Assembly: GCA_948474755.1 (NCBI GenBank)
Contig: CAOLHI010000612.1
Coordinates: 434,001-498,000, forward strand
DNA length: 64,000 nt
From: Ctenosaura bakeri
Lineage: Eukaryota > Chordata > Lepidosauria > Squamata > Iguanidae
Direction of reading: 5' to 3'
Shown here: positions 44,681-56,606 of the stretch, piece by piece
Numbering within the stretch: position 1 is the first letter of the stretch
How the letters are laid out: every line of letters begins with the position of its first letter
Translations under genes and position numbers: made by a program
The notes under the pieces: model-generated
Databases searched by the model: none
What the model was told of the DNA's origin: nothing
The model's input: the letters and a program-made list of their open reading frames with translations, nothing else

Positions 44681-45383
44681 GAATTTTGCACAGAATAAAT
44701 CCTAAGTTGTGAATAGCCTTAGAACACTGTGCGGTTTTCAAAGACTTTCTTGCAGTGGGGAGAAAATTGATGAAATTACTCTGCTGTGTTTGAGAAGAAA
44801 TTTAGTGAAGAATTATATCCCTAATATATACCACCATAACTACACTGTGGGTACATTTTTTAGCATTATAGTACAAAACTTCAATAGTATAGCAGCATGC
44901 CATGGTGTTATAATATGGTTGTACTAGTACAGCTTACAAATAAAACAACAAAACAAAACAAAACCCTGACTAATCAGGAGCTGTGGTGTGGGTAAAATGC
45001 ATGGAAAGGGAGTGGCCAATGATGTTGTAGTGCAAAAGGAACACTGGTGGAAGTAATGCTGCTCATCCGCTTAAGGCGAAAGGGTGCGCTACCGAGTGTT
45101 CCTAACCTGACACCATCATGGAAATGGCAGTGCTGGGGTAATAATTGAACAATGCACTATTAAGATACAATGCAGAAAGGGCTTCAGAGTAATCATCAAT
45201 GAATGAGGAGAATTTTTGATGTTTGCATGTAAGAGGATGTTAAATCCTGGGCACCCAGTTCTACTCATTTGCACCTGGCACTAGACTTTCTGGCACAACA
45301 CAGTGGTGTTTGTATAGCTGCCAGGCCAGGACTATCCCTGAGATTTCAGGGCCAGAACCTAGGGACAACCTCTTGTGATGTGA
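44681..45383. other. Unassigned sequence
   Basis: No gene is seen. A sequence with AAGGCGAAAGGGTGCGC (45074-45090) and an end TGCAGAAAGGGC (45172-45183) might be a further TIR element, but no matching left terminus is seen. Confidence 0.45.
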
Positions 45384-45391
45384 CTCTAAGT

Positions 45392-46131
45392 CAGCGGTTC
45401 TCAACCTGTGGGTCGCGACCCCTTTGGGGGTCGAACGACCGTTTCTCAGGGGTCGCCTAAGACCATCGGAAAATACATATTTCCAATGGTATTAGGCTCC
45501 ATTCTCTCCTTGGTGGTCCTCCTGCCCCCCTTGGCTGGAGTGCATGCAGCCACAGCGTTGCCACAGCAGTAGTGGTGGTGCGCAAGCGCAAACCACGCGC
45601 TCACGTCCTCCTGCCCCCTGTTCAGAAGGGACTGAAATCGCTCCCCTTCTCCACTACTGGGAGAACCTCCTGTCTGACGGGCCAGCTTGGGGGGGGGGTG
45701 GCAGCACGGGGGGCAGCCCCCCTCCTTGCCACAGCCCCTACCCCACTCGCCACGGAGGGGGGCGCTGCAGAAGGGTGGCACTTTTCCGGGGGGGCCAAGC
45801 TGCACCCGGCGCAAAAGACAAAGGCACTGGGATTCCCTCCCCCCAGCCTGGGTCGACATTCTGGAAACTTTTCCCACACTGCCCCCCCCAGCAGAAATGA
45901 GAGCAAAGCAGAAGCAGAGCCCGGGGGGTTCTCGGGAGTTTTTTCCCAGGGGAGACACGCAGCTCCTCTTTCCCTCCCTGCCCGCCCCCCCATTCCTGGC
46001 CGGTGAGGTGGCCTTTGCCGGGGGGAGGGAGGCATTGTAAATAATAAATAAATAATTTTATGGTTGGGGGTCACCACAACATGAGGAACTGTATTAAAGG
46101 GTCGCGGCATTAGGAAGGTTGAGAACCACCG
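45392..46131. mobile_element. SPIN-like hAT element, non-autonomous
   Basis: It starts CAGCGGTTCTCAACCTGTGG and GTCGCGACCCC, and ends GGGTCGCGGCATTAGGAAGG then TTGAGAACCACCG. These are the termini I know from the SPIN/OposCharlie3 group of hAT transposons. A duplication CTCTAAGT (45384-45391) and CCCTAAGT (46132-46139) matches at 7 of 8 bases. Subterminal ACGACCGTTTCTCAGGGGTC and CACCACAACATGAGGAAC also fit. The interior (about 45500-46030) is GC-rich, with open frames on both strands but no transposase motif. Confidence 0.82.
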
Positions 46132-46139
46132 CCCTAAGT

Positions 46140-48032
46140 GGTGCTACACAGGTGATGTTACAAGGGGCAGCCTTTGGTAGTGCCATTAAGTGTCAATCAC
46201 ACTTGCATAGAGTATGTCATTCAAATAAAAAACCCAAGTCTAACAAGTGAAGATGTTATACATACCAGCGCTTTTCAAGGCAGTGTTCTCAGCCTGAGAT
46301 TCCTTCCCTGCACTTTGAGAACTGGACAGTAGGAGCCAAGCCCTGAGACTCAGAACCAGGCTTTGAGACCTGGGAATGCTATTTGTACATATGTTGCACT
46401 TTGACAACATCAGTGCCCCAGAAAAGCCAGAAATGAAGAGATGGGACTGAGAGAGAGAGAGAGACAGAGATGGATGTGCTTGAGCCCATCACACCATTTG
46501 GAACAAGGCAGGGAGTGGAGCACCAGCTTTGTAACTCATGAGTCTTCTTATAGGAACTTTGGCAGAAGCAGCACAAGGCTTGAGGGGGAGAAAAGTTGCC
46601 TGAGGGTTGAAAATGGGCTTTCCACAAGCTCTGGTATCATCACAGGACCTGGAAAAACTTCTACTGTGTCACATATATCAGACAATATGGAATGAAAGAC
46701 TTGGTGGGGACGTAGCAGCTGCTACAAATACTGAGCACAATTTGCTTGTCTGCCCCCTGCTGAAAAATTTGCACAGGTTGTCCCCATTCATTTCTACAAC
46801 AAGTTGACCCAGCAGTAGTTCCTGGTCTATCACATGGAGGAGGAGGAGGAGGCCTTGGGGTTTTGGGCCAAGCTTGTTTTCTGAGGAAAAACTCAAAACA
46901 GTATTTTCACAGAAACAGAAGGACACCCTTTGTAGGGAGGATGGGGGTTTCAGAAGATGCTCAAGCAGGGAGATTGTGGTACTAGTTCACCCAAGAGATT
47001 TTGCTCACTGAGGTGAAGTCTAGGATCTCCCCTGCATTCTATGAAAAGGTGCTGACTGTGTTGGCACTTGAGTACTAGTAACAGGGACGCAGGACAGTTT
47101 AGGGGACAGAGTATATGATATATTCCTTAATAAAGCACCTGCTATTTGAAGTCATTGCACCATTCTGCCTAATGGTAGAACCAGGCTCATTGTTGGATCT
47201 TCCACCAGTGTGTGTGTGTGCATGCACACATGTGCATGCATGCACATGCATGCACATGTATGAGTGTGTGTGAGAGAGAAAGAGAGGTTTGTGTCACTGC
47301 AATCTTTTCTTTTCTTTTGCTTCTTCCAGACTGATCTAAAAAGCCATGAATTCTCATAGTATAACTTCTCAGGTTTTGCCGGTTGTTGTTGCTCCATTCA
47401 GTGAAGCAACAGTGAGCTTCTCCAGACAACCCAAAAGTCTCAGGAAATGCTGGGTTTTGTATCTATACAAACTAATTTTATTTTTGATATCCAGATGATA
47501 TTTTGCTTGTCCTGATACATTTCTAGCAAAGTTCTGACACTACTTAAGACATTTTATTTCCATACCCTTGGTGGGTGTATTTCTAACCCAGTACATTCCG
47601 AAATGAAAAGGACTGTTTATTTGCTTTTGTGTTTCTCTTGCCTCAGAGCCTATAAAGATGGACACAAGTAAACACAGCTGTTGTTTCCAGGATACAGATT
47701 CAGCGGAAGATATGCAAGGAAAAGAAGAATGTTAGCACCGAAGGAAAACAATTTTCATGCTTAACAAGTTTAAGAATAATAAGTGTCTCAGTGAAAGCTG
47801 AAGAAATTGGAGAAAATCAATTTCAGAAATGTTGCATGACACCGGGTATGACACGTGATCGTCAGGAGGAGGAAAAAAGGACAAAAGAGGGGAAGGGAAC
47901 TCTGAGGTATTTTTTTTTTAAATGGATATATGGTCAGGAAAGGGGGCAGCCCCCTTTTCAGTCCTTTTGAGGGACTGGTTGAGCAAGTTCCTGGTTCTAC
48001 ACTCAGATATCCATATCTCCTCCTTCCCTTCC
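46140..48032. other. Mostly unique sequence with microsatellites
   Basis: No gene is recognised. (GA)n at about 46448-46464, GGA run near 46834-46852, and a compound GT/GCAT/GA patch at 47207-47286. Confidence 0.5.
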
Positions 48033-48125
48033 CTATTTGTATCGCACCTTTCCTCCAAGGGGTTCAAGGCAGCTCACTACACTACATAGTAAAAACAATA
48101 CAGATTTAAAACTATACAAAAACTT
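48033..48125 (-). mobile_element. LINE/SINE 3'-end fragment
   Basis: 'ctatttgtatcgcacctttcc', 'aaggggttcaaggcagctc' and 'aatacagatttaaaactat' form the typical squamate LINE end, with its terminus to the left. Confidence 0.55.
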
Positions 48126-49022
48126 GAATAAAAGTACCGTCTCTATCAGAGGCATTTGTGTGTAAGGGTGTGTGTGTTGTACATAGTTTAGAAAGCAAAG
48201 TTGTGCAACTCATAAAACCCCAAGTTGTGCAGCTTGTAAAATTTGTGTTATCAAGTGCTTCAAAAAATTCTTCAGTCTGGAATGTAAAAATAAGGTTTGA
48301 CAAGAAGTTGCACATGAGCAGTCAGGAGACCAAGCTTTTGCTATGTCTAACTGCTTCATAGGTCCATGCACCAAAAATCAAAAACCGTCTTTCATGCAGA
48401 AGTCTTTGGTCTAGCTGAAACTCTGGGTGTAGTGATTTTAAAAGCAAATACTGTAGACATGTAGACAAAATTTCTTTCATGGGAAACCCCTTACTCATAC
48501 CGAAAGTCTTTGATTGCTGTGAAACTATGTGCACTACAAAGTCGATGGCTCTGTTGACCTATGAAGCTCTTTTATGTTTACTCTGTTCCTTCAGTGAAGG
48601 TCTCACTGATTGCTGTGAACCAACTGACCACCCAATTAATCTGCTTTTTGTTTGGTTCCTCTCTCTTGGAGTGAATTCTCTTGATTGTTTCTTACAAGCA
48701 TTTTATGTGCTTGCTAATACCCCCTTCCAGATCTAAAACCTTCTCTTGTACACTTGCTATGAGAAAAGCGTGGGTGGTGTGTGGCAGCCCAAATAGCTGT
48801 GTGCCATAGCTACATCTGGGAATGGTAATCTTCAGGTAACAATGTTAGGGCAGGAAAGAATTTGAGTTCAATTCATTTTTATAAGAAATTACTCCAGATT
48901 TTGCAAAATTGACATAGAGTTTAAAAGACAGACCAATTGAAGATTTTTGGAAAAATTGGAAACTGTTTATACATTTTTGAGCAATAGGAAATCTAATAAT
49001 CTGTGATTATGAGTATTATCTG
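48126..49022. other. Unassigned sequence
   Basis: No gene or repeat is recognised. Confidence 0.5.
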
Positions 49023-49121
49023 ATGCAATGCTAGAAATATGAGGACTGAAGGAAAATTTCAGGGGGGCAAACTTCTTACTGGGAGGCAAGGTCTTCATTT
49101 TGCTCCCTACCTGCAGGTACT
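49023..49121. mobile_element. hAT element Q, right-arm fragment
   Basis: 'gcaatgctagaaatatgagg', 'actgaaggaaaattt', 'aggggggcaaacttcttac' and 'ttcattttgctccctacc' match the right arm of element Q at 14098-14119 plus 15036-15110, without the LTR. It acts as an unoccupied version of the LTR insertion site. Confidence 0.7.
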
Positions 49122-49269
49122 CCTTCCCAACAGTTTTGTCAAAGCAGAGGGCTTTGGATGCTTAGCTCTTCAGCTTCAGGGACTGAAGTAACTGTCTGTT
49201 CAGCCACAATATTGTGGGTATTGAGTTTCTACATCTTTCCCCCCCTCTACGATTCCTTATTTTTAATGG

Positions 49270-49500
49270 GGCCTAAATACCCTGAGGGCACCAAATCCTA
49301 TCTGATCTTGGAAGCTAACCAGAGTCAGTCTGGTTAGTAATTGGATGAAGACCACCAACAAATACCAGGTGCTGTGGGTTATATTTCAGAGGAAGAAACT
49401 GGCAAAACAACTTCTGAGTATTTCTTGCCTAAGAAAACCCTATGAATTCATGGTTCATCAAAAGTTGACAGGTGACTTGAGGGCACATAAATACACACAC
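49270..49500 (+). mobile_element. 5S-rRNA-derived SINE (copy 1)
   Basis: The head resembles 5S rRNA: ATCTGATCTTGGAAGCTAA, then GGTTAGTAATTGGATG, then AATACCAGGTGCTGTGGG. The tail has 'ttatatttcagaggaag', 'cctaagaaaaccctatg' and 'ttgagggcacataaatac'. This is the layout of squamate 5S-type SINEs. It is immediately upstream of SINE S3. Confidence 0.85.
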
Positions 49501-49600
49501 CTGTTTTTTAGCATCTACTTAGCAGGTTGGTACAGTATGGTTTTCTTGACACTAAAGATAACTGCACCTATTGAATCTGGCCAGTGGCATAGATATATGT

Positions 49601-49782
49601 GAGAGCCAGTGTGGTGTAGTGGTTTGAACATTTGACTGCAACTCTGGAGGCCAGGGTTCAATTCCCTGCTCAACTATGGAAACCCACTGGGTGACCTTGG
49701 GTGAGTCACAGCTCCCAGAAGACCCTGTGATACGTTCACCTTAAGTCCATAAGTCAGAAACAATCGGAAGGCATACAACAAG
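49601..49782 (+). mobile_element. tRNA-derived CORE-type SINE (copy S3)
   Basis: GAGAGCCAGTGTGGTGTAG with A box TGGTGTAGTGG, B box GGGTTCAATTCC, core 'aacccactgggtgaccttgg' and tail 'ccataagtcagaaacaatcgg'. Flanking ATAGATA on both sides may be its duplication. Confidence 0.88.
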
Positions 49783-50119
49783 AATAGATACCGGTATTTG
49801 TGCATTTCCTTTGGTTTTGATAAGAATTTACAATTGTTTTCAAATGTTCTCATTTGCAGGAATTGTGATTTTTTTTAAAAAAAATGCAAATCTGAATTTA
49901 AAAAGAAGGAAGCAAAACAGCCCAATTTGCAGATCCTGGACAAGATAATAAGGTGCTCATGCGTCATCAAATATATGCCAGTATCATGAGCCATGAAGGA
50001 ATTCTTAGCAGACAGACAAGAGCCATTCCCTACTCCCCACAATATTTGCCAAGGAAGCTCGTAACATCATTTCTTGATGGAAATGAGAGGAGAAGGCTTA
50101 TCACTAAAGCACATTAGAC
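49783..50119. other. Unassigned sequence
   Basis: No gene or repeat is recognised. Confidence 0.5.
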
Positions 50120-50634
50120 TGTCAAGGTTGTTGCCGGGCAGGCAAAGTTTTTCTATGAGTGGACAGCAGAGGGAAGAGTCGGTGTGGCCAGACAGCCAGG
50201 TGCAAGGCCAGCAGGATTGTTATGGCTATGTCTTGTGTATTAGAGTAGGCCACATGCCAGAGCACTGATTGCGTCACCCCACTTGTTCCAGGGTGACAAG
50301 GTAGCATAAAAAGGCTGGTGTTTGCCTTGACCAGCTGCCAGTTAGACTCCTTAGCTGGACCTGCCATGTGATTGGCAGTATACTGTTTGTAAGTGGAGAC
50401 GTTGCCCGATTTTTCCCCATCTTCTGTTTTTCCTCTTTGTCTAATTGCTGGCAAGCTAGCATGTTATTGCTAAGCCTTATCTTAGAGCATGGCAATAAAT
50501 CAGTACTCTAAGCCTATCTAATGAGCCTCTGGAATTTTTTCTGCTTCACTGGGACTCTCTGCTGCAGCGAAGCCTTGCTTCACAGATAGCACTCTGCTTA
50601 TGCTCAGAGGAGCCAAATCCTGCCAACGTGGACA
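50120..50634 (+). mobile_element. Solo LTR, family L3
   Basis: Starts TGTCAAGGTTGTTGCCGG, with TATA-like CATAAAAAG (about 50305-50313) and AATAAA (50494-50499) and a plausible end GTGGACA. It shares its 5' half with 39330-39568. The right end is estimated from TG...CA and polyadenylation spacing; no duplication was confirmed. Confidence 0.65.
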
Positions 50635-53406
50635 CTCCAGAAATTTACACTCTCTAGCTTTGGGATTGATTCAAAAGCATCAGTGATTTCTGATTTGTTC
50701 CCTTTTTCTGTGTATTTGATGAACATGAATTAATTAGTATTCAGGGATGTGTGTAATGTATGGCAGGTATCATCACCATTGTACTTGTTGGACAGAGCAC
50801 CAATCTCCACACTTAGCATTTTAATGCTTGGTTCTTTTTCAGAATAACACACATGAACCCCCTTTGGGGGGGGTGTTGGAAGGGGTCGGAGTGAATCTCA
50901 AGCCTTCACCCTACAGCACGAGGTAGGCCTCTCAGCTTTCCCTTTCTGGGCAGCAGCTCCGCTTCTCATCTGCTCCCACTGTAAAGTCTCCCCTCCTCCT
51001 TCTTTCCTTTAATCTGTCTGCCGGCTAAGTATATTTGTGTTATCTGACCCAATTTCCATCACTTTCTTCCCCTACACTCACAATCGTATCAATCTATGCA
51101 AATAACTCTTAATAAAGAAGGGTCAGAAAGAAAATGCTTTCAAGACATCTTTCAAGACATGGAAATGGAGGCATCAAGAATATCTTGGTGATACATTCAG
51201 AGAGCTGATTTGCATGTTTATGAGCCAAGCTGATTAATCGGGCCAGAGCAGTAACATCACTTTAATGCACATGACAGGCAGGAGTCCCTAAGAAATAAAT
51301 CACTCTGCTTGGATATAGGACAGCTTTGTTGACAATTCCTCCTTCCCTGCCACCTTGTAACACAATGAAAGATATGCTGCAGGGTCAAGATTTGAGCATC
51401 TGCTCCACTTTCTCTTTTGATACTTATTTTCTGGTTAGATGTATAAGCACTGCATGAAGTGTGATGTTGGTCTGTGTCAGCAAACCAGTTCCAGCAGGTT
51501 TTTTTGTACATCTAATGGATCTTAACTGGCCATCCAACCCAAGACCCAAATATTTTTCATAACGGGGATAGCTCACAATGATCTCCCTGTCTTTGTTGTT
51601 GTGAAGATTCAGCTAAGCTCAGAGGAGAAGGGTGATGAGAGATGATGTTGTTTCCCCTGTTTATACAAACAAAATATTGAGAGATTAATCTAGATTCAAT
51701 ACTTGACATCTGTAATCTGTCTTAACCATAGCCCTGCGATGCCCTCTGTATTGGTTATAATGGTTACCATGGCCTTTGAATAATTTAAACAAGGAGTAAT
51801 AAGGAATAACAATGATCTCATTTTAAGTTTTTGGTCTAGTCAAGTTTTGGGAAAAGGAAGGTATAAAAGAGATTTTCTTGTCTCCACAACTTTGTTGGAC
51901 TTTAAGGACCAATGAGGCTTCAGGTCCAAATTACATGTTGCATACAAATGAAGATGACAGTAACCAAATGGGCCCTTTAAATGAGAGCAAGCTGCTGTTA
52001 CAAAACCCATTAAGTGAAATTATATCTCAGTGCCTTTCTTCTCTGTTTAAGTTAACTTAGCCATATAAATCATAGTAGTTGTGCTGGCTTTACAGAATAA
52101 GAAAGTTAACAAGGAGAGGAAGACTATATTTGGTAAAGTATGTAGAAGGTTAGAAGGGAGGATTTTAGCCAAGAAGAAACCTTTTCTAGGCTTCAGTGTT
52201 CACAACAACAACAGATAATCAACAAGACACATTTTCATATATTAGTTGTATTACATACTTATTCATAAAAAAAAGTATGGCATGCCACCTCAAGAAAGCT
52301 AAATGTCAAAGCCTTCCCCAAACTGGCACCTGTAGAGATATTGGACTTTAATGCCCATTGACCCCAGTCATAGTTTTTGTTGAGGTGGCAGAAACTGTAG
52401 TGCAACAAATCTGCAAAGCACCAGTTGGAGAAGCATTCTGTGATGGGATTTCTTGTGTTTCTTTGCTCCCTCGAATAATAATAAAATTACAAATGTAGCT
52501 TTTAGGTTGAAGTCTGGGCAAGGATAGAAGCACACCTGCAGGAATGAGCAAGTGATTATTACAGCAATTTTAAGGCCATGTCAAGCCATTTGGTGTCTGT
52601 GTTGAGTGACAAATTGGTGCCCCTTCCCCAATCTGTCTGCAGGTTTCTGGACTCCCAGTTAAATCTTATTTCAATACTGGTGGTAGGACAGCAGCCTCCA
52701 CCATGCCTGAGTGCAACAAATCAGTTTAGGTAACTAAACACAGACAGCTCTGTCTTCCAACAAAAGGTCAAAATAGAGGGTAAATTTATCATGTTTTGGG
52801 AAGAAGTGCTCCCCCAACTGGTGAAAAATATTTGTTTGTCATAGTACATGATTGCCTTCACCAAAGTATTTTGCATTTAGTGCATTTTGTTCTGTGATTA
52901 ATCTTTAGATGGTAAAAACAGACTTAATAAAGATTCCTCTTAATGTCAATATTTTATCCAGAGCTGAATGGTTCAAGCAGTCAGGAGGGAGACCCAGATC
53001 ATTCTTCCTGCTGCCTGCAGTGTCTGTTACCTATGGTAGTTACCTCACTTTGCCTCATGGTAGGACTAGCCCAGGATATTTCACTTATAGCCATTCTTTA
53101 GTTGTCAGTTTTTCTCTTTGCCAGTCTTCATCTTAATCTTTGTCACCTCCCTTCCTTTTTCTTCTCTGTCTCTTCCAGCCTCATCCTTCAAGCAAACAAA
53201 CAGTATCCTGTGTCAGAGATGTTGGTTCATCTAGCACAGCAGTTGTGCCCAGTGTTGACTGGAAGCAATGGCTCCCCATGGTTTCAAGTAGGGTTCTTAT
53301 TCTAGTATGGTCCCTACTCCACATTCATGTGTTTGATCTTCGCAAATTTGATTATTTATGTGGCACACATATGCCTTTCACCCAGCCACCCCTATTCTCT
53401 TCCTAA
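50635..53406. other. Mostly unique sequence
   Basis: No gene or dispersed repeat is recognised over about 2.8 kb. Short G- and A-runs only (50866-50873, 52267-52274). Exons cannot be excluded. Confidence 0.5.
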
Positions 53407-53631
53407 CATTCCCTTGCCTTTTGCCCAGTTGTGTGTGCCTTCCTTCTCCTTGCCCACACAAAAGGCAAGTGAATGGGGGGCACAATGCTCCCCCCACATT
53501 CCCCTGCCTTTTGCCTGGATGCAGAAAATGCACATTGGGATAAAAGGCAAGGGAATGGGGGATGCCCTTGCCTTTTGCCCAGGCACAGAGAAGGAAGGTA
53601 CATGTGCCAGGGTAAAAGGCAAGGAAATGGG
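53407..53631. repeat. Alternating palindrome array (CCCTTGCCTTTTGCCC motif)
   Basis: Six alternating copies: forward at 53407-53428, 53497-53518 and 53561-53582; inverted at 53457-53480, 53541-53560 and 53611-53631. The inner pair 53541-53582 forms a hairpin with 12-bp arms (AAAAGGCAAGGG / CCCTTGCCTTTT). Open frames occur on both strands because the motif lacks stops. No family is recognised. Confidence 0.8.
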
Positions 53632-53756
53632 AGAGGGAGCCCCAGAAGGGAATGGGAGGGGGAGAACAGGGGGAATTATTTGCAGTTTTCCCACTTTTAC
53701 CAGGATTCTGCACCCCAAACCCTTGCAAAAATGGAGAGGCCTCTGTATTACACAGA

Positions 53757-53861
53757 GATCCCTGGTATTACCTGGTGGTGCCCCATCCAGTTGCTAACCA
53801 AGCTTGACCCTACTTAGCTTGTGAAATCAGATGACAGCAAGTGTATTCAGAGTGGTATGAC
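53757..53861 (-). pseudogene. 5S rRNA-like sequence (SINE head or 5S pseudogene)
   Basis: The complement reads as most of a 5S rRNA, from a GTCATACCACTCTGAATAC start through TGATTTCACAAGCTAAG, GGTTAGCAACTGGATG and the AATACCAGG end. It is about 105 bp with many substitutions. Unlike the other two 5S-type copies, no SINE tail follows on its 3' side (left). It could be a truncated SINE or a retroposed 5S copy. Confidence 0.7.
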
Positions 53862-55693
53862 AGAAGCATTATGTTGAGGAGTGACTAACAAATTGTTCCC
53901 ATTACTTAACTTCATTCTTTACTTGATTTTCAGCCACTTCTTTTTGAAGAATATGTCCTTAAAAATATGATTATTTCACCATAGCTTAGCTTAGTTTAGC
54001 TTATCATGTCTCATCCTCCTATATTTTTGTGTCCTGGAAAGATTTGTCTTTCTTACGTTTAAATTGAATTTCCAGTGCAAAGCAGAATACAAATAAGTTT
54101 GGATCCCCCTTCTTAAAACAATTCACGGCTCCAAGTCAAATGAGATTTAAAAGGCTAATGAAACCATGTTCTCCAGAGATATCATTATAGTCCACATTTG
54201 CTCTCAGATAGAAGCAATCATTTTATTATGCTGCAATTGATACATCATTAATAATGAGTTGTTTAGAGAACCTCTATTATAACTAGTAGAGACAGCACTG
54301 ATAATTGAAATGGACAATCCTTGGACTGCTTCATTTTTAAAAAAAATCTTTTTGTCTTTAAAGATATGAGCTTCGTGATTTCACTGTATACCATGTACTT
54401 AAAGTGCAGTGTTACCATTTATCACGTTCCCAAGTCTGCTTTCCCTTGGTTTTATATCCTGTGTTTAAAACGTGGCACGTTAGGAACGCAAACTAGTTCA
54501 ATTGACTATTAAATAAAACATCTGACAGCTACAATAATAAACCCTTGGATTGCTGTGGATGGGGGCATGGATTTATAGAGCATTTTACAGTTGTCTGCCT
54601 GAGAACGAGTAAGACCTGGACTGGTCTGGTCAACTCCACAATCCCTAGGAAGGATAAAAGATGGCACACCAACTGAAAACAGGCAAACACAATCCTGTCC
54701 ATAGCAGCTACTTGTCCTTTCAGGAATAGTGTGGGTCAAAGAATATATCCAACATGTGAACTTGGTCCTTCAGATGGAGTGCAACCTCATCGGGAACTGT
54801 TACAACTTTTCAGTTTGACTCCCAATTTGATTTTTCACTTATTTTTATTTTCTGAACTTAGTGCAGCATACAATTAGGACCGGAACAAGGAATCTGTGGT
54901 GTTCTGCATGCATGTGGCATGAACAAGGATAAATGTGACAAAAAACAGGCAGTTACGAGAGACTGTTTACCAAGTAGCAATTTGCTCAGAGTGCTTTCTG
55001 ATATGCCCAAGTGGAATTCCATTTGGGTTACTCTCAGCTAAATGGCCATGGAAGGGGATCTTCATACTGTCATACTACGCAAGAGCTGTTAGAAGCAACC
55101 TGGCTGTGTTGTGGTTCCTGGACGGAACAAGCAGCTAGTTAAGAGCGACACAGACTTCCTCTAGTCTGAGAAGAGAGAGAAACCAAAGATTGGGAAGGAG
55201 GGAGAGAGACTGTTTAAATTACAAATTAAAGTTGGCTTTGAATACAGATTGTTAGATGCAATAAGAAATTGTAGAAGACATGATCCAAGCTGTTTTATTA
55301 CCAGAGGTGAAGCATAAAAGCAGGCCAGACTGGCAACTGGATCTCCCTTTAGCACTGGCAGGGAGAGAGGATTCTCTGCTGCACCTGAAGGCAGTAGGGC
55401 CATTGGGGTGAGGGAAGAGGCCAAGGGGCATAAACAGCTCTGTTCTTCTCACACATCACCTCTTGCCTCCTCCACCCCAGCAGGCTTCTGTGGGAGGCAG
55501 CCGCCTCACTCCCTCTTATCGGAAGGTAGAAACAAGACGCACACATGAAAGCATGATAAGGTGATCTGCTATATATGCAGTAAAAGAAGCTAAGCCATAC
55601 TTCTTTAGATACCTCACCAGAGCCCCCTTCATACCACATAGTTGCAGCACTACCATTCTCCCTCAGCGTCCGTGGATGCATCCTATGGAACAG
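53862..55693. other. Mostly unique sequence
   Basis: No gene is recognised. A short TTAGC-type repeat is at about 53981-54004. Confidence 0.5.
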
Positions 55694-55696
55694 TAG

Positions 55697-55860
55697 GGCC
55701 ATTTCCGCACTAGTCTGTTAGGCGTTATTATTCCACTTTCAACATCCTATGGAATACTGGGGTTTACAGTTTAGGGAGGGGCCGAACTACAAACTCTAGA
55801 ATTCCATAGGATGTTTTAAGTGTAATAATAGCACTATAACAGTCTAGTGCAGAAATGGCC
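55697..55860. mobile_element. Palindromic MITE, family M (copy 8)
   Basis: 164 bp, starting GGCCATTTCCGCACTAGTC and ending TCTAGTGCAGAAATGGCC, flanked by TAG and TAA. A short internal deletion has removed part of TGTTATAGTGCTATTATT. Confidence 0.84.
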
Positions 55861-55863
55861 TAA

Positions 55864-56041
55864 GACTTGTAGTTTGATCAGACGCCAGAGGAGTTTGGTG
55901 GCTGAGAATTCATAATCCTCCCCCATATGACCAAAACAAACAAACAAAAAACCCTGCCAGTCCCTAAAGATGCATTATGATGGAACTGTGGTAGTTAAAG
56001 TGGAATAACAGCTCTATAGTTGGGTAGTGTGAAAGAGCTTT
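55864..56041. mobile_element. Palindromic MITE, family P (copy 2)
   Basis: Contains 'gatgcattatgatgg', 'gtagttaaagtggaataacag', 'ctctatagttg' and ends TAGTGTGAAAGAGC, matching 34500-34682. It directly follows MITE copy 8. Confidence 0.55.
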
Positions 56042-56043
56042 AA

Positions 56044-56236
56044 GAGTGTGTCTACAATACATACTTGTAGCAGATTGATACCACTTTAGCTGTCACGGCT
56101 CCAGCCTACAGAATCCTGGATTTGTGGCTGTATTTCTAAGTACCTTGCCAAACTATACATTCTAGGGTTCTATAAATGCAGCCATGCCAGTTAAACTGGT
56201 ATCAAACTGCTGTAACTGTATAATTTATAAACACTT
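56044..56236. mobile_element. Palindromic MITE with TGATACCACTTTA arms
   Basis: The left arm 'gtagcagattgataccacttta' and right arm 'taaactggtatcaaactgctg' are mirror halves. The middle carries 'acagaatcctgg' and 'tctagggttctataaatg'. It is of the squamate type whose ends read GTGTAGATGCAC-like; here those ends are decayed. Confidence 0.6.
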
Positions 56237-56606
56237 CAGAGGTGGAGGTTGTGATGGGGATAGTAGTAAGAACATTTTTTTATCAAGATGCTACAGATGA
56301 CTCACAAAGTGACTACATGCACATTGTACAAGAAAAGCTGAAGAACAGAAACGTGCTCTCTGTTGATGCTTTCAGGAGCCAGCTGTGCCATGGCCTCAGG
56401 ACGCAGCTGGCTTCTGGAACCTCAGGCTTGGCACATAAACAAACACATGCCTTCCTGTGCAGAGAAGGTAAAGGAGCAAAGAACACTCAGCTGGCATTTC
56501 CAGGAGCCAGCTGAGCCTTGACTTCAATACGGAATTTGTTATAAGAAACACTGAGAGTGCAGCCAATTTTCTGCTTGCCTCCTCGTCCTGATTTGCTTAT
56601 CAGAGA
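56237..56606. other. Unassigned sequence
   Basis: 'caggagccagctg' occurs twice (56372 and 56501), in opposed context of 'ccatggcct' and 'gagccttg'. No gene is seen. Confidence 0.5.

Noticed and set aside
45446..46110. Open frames of up to 170 codons on both strands
   Set aside because: They lie in the GC-rich interior of the SPIN-like element, overlap in many phases and show no transposase motifs.
49270..49390. Functional 5S rRNA gene
   Set aside because: Many substitutions, and a SINE tail follows directly.
53327..53817. A 156-codon plus-strand frame and 116- and 108-codon minus-strand frames
   Set aside because: They are produced by the stop-free alternating palindrome array.
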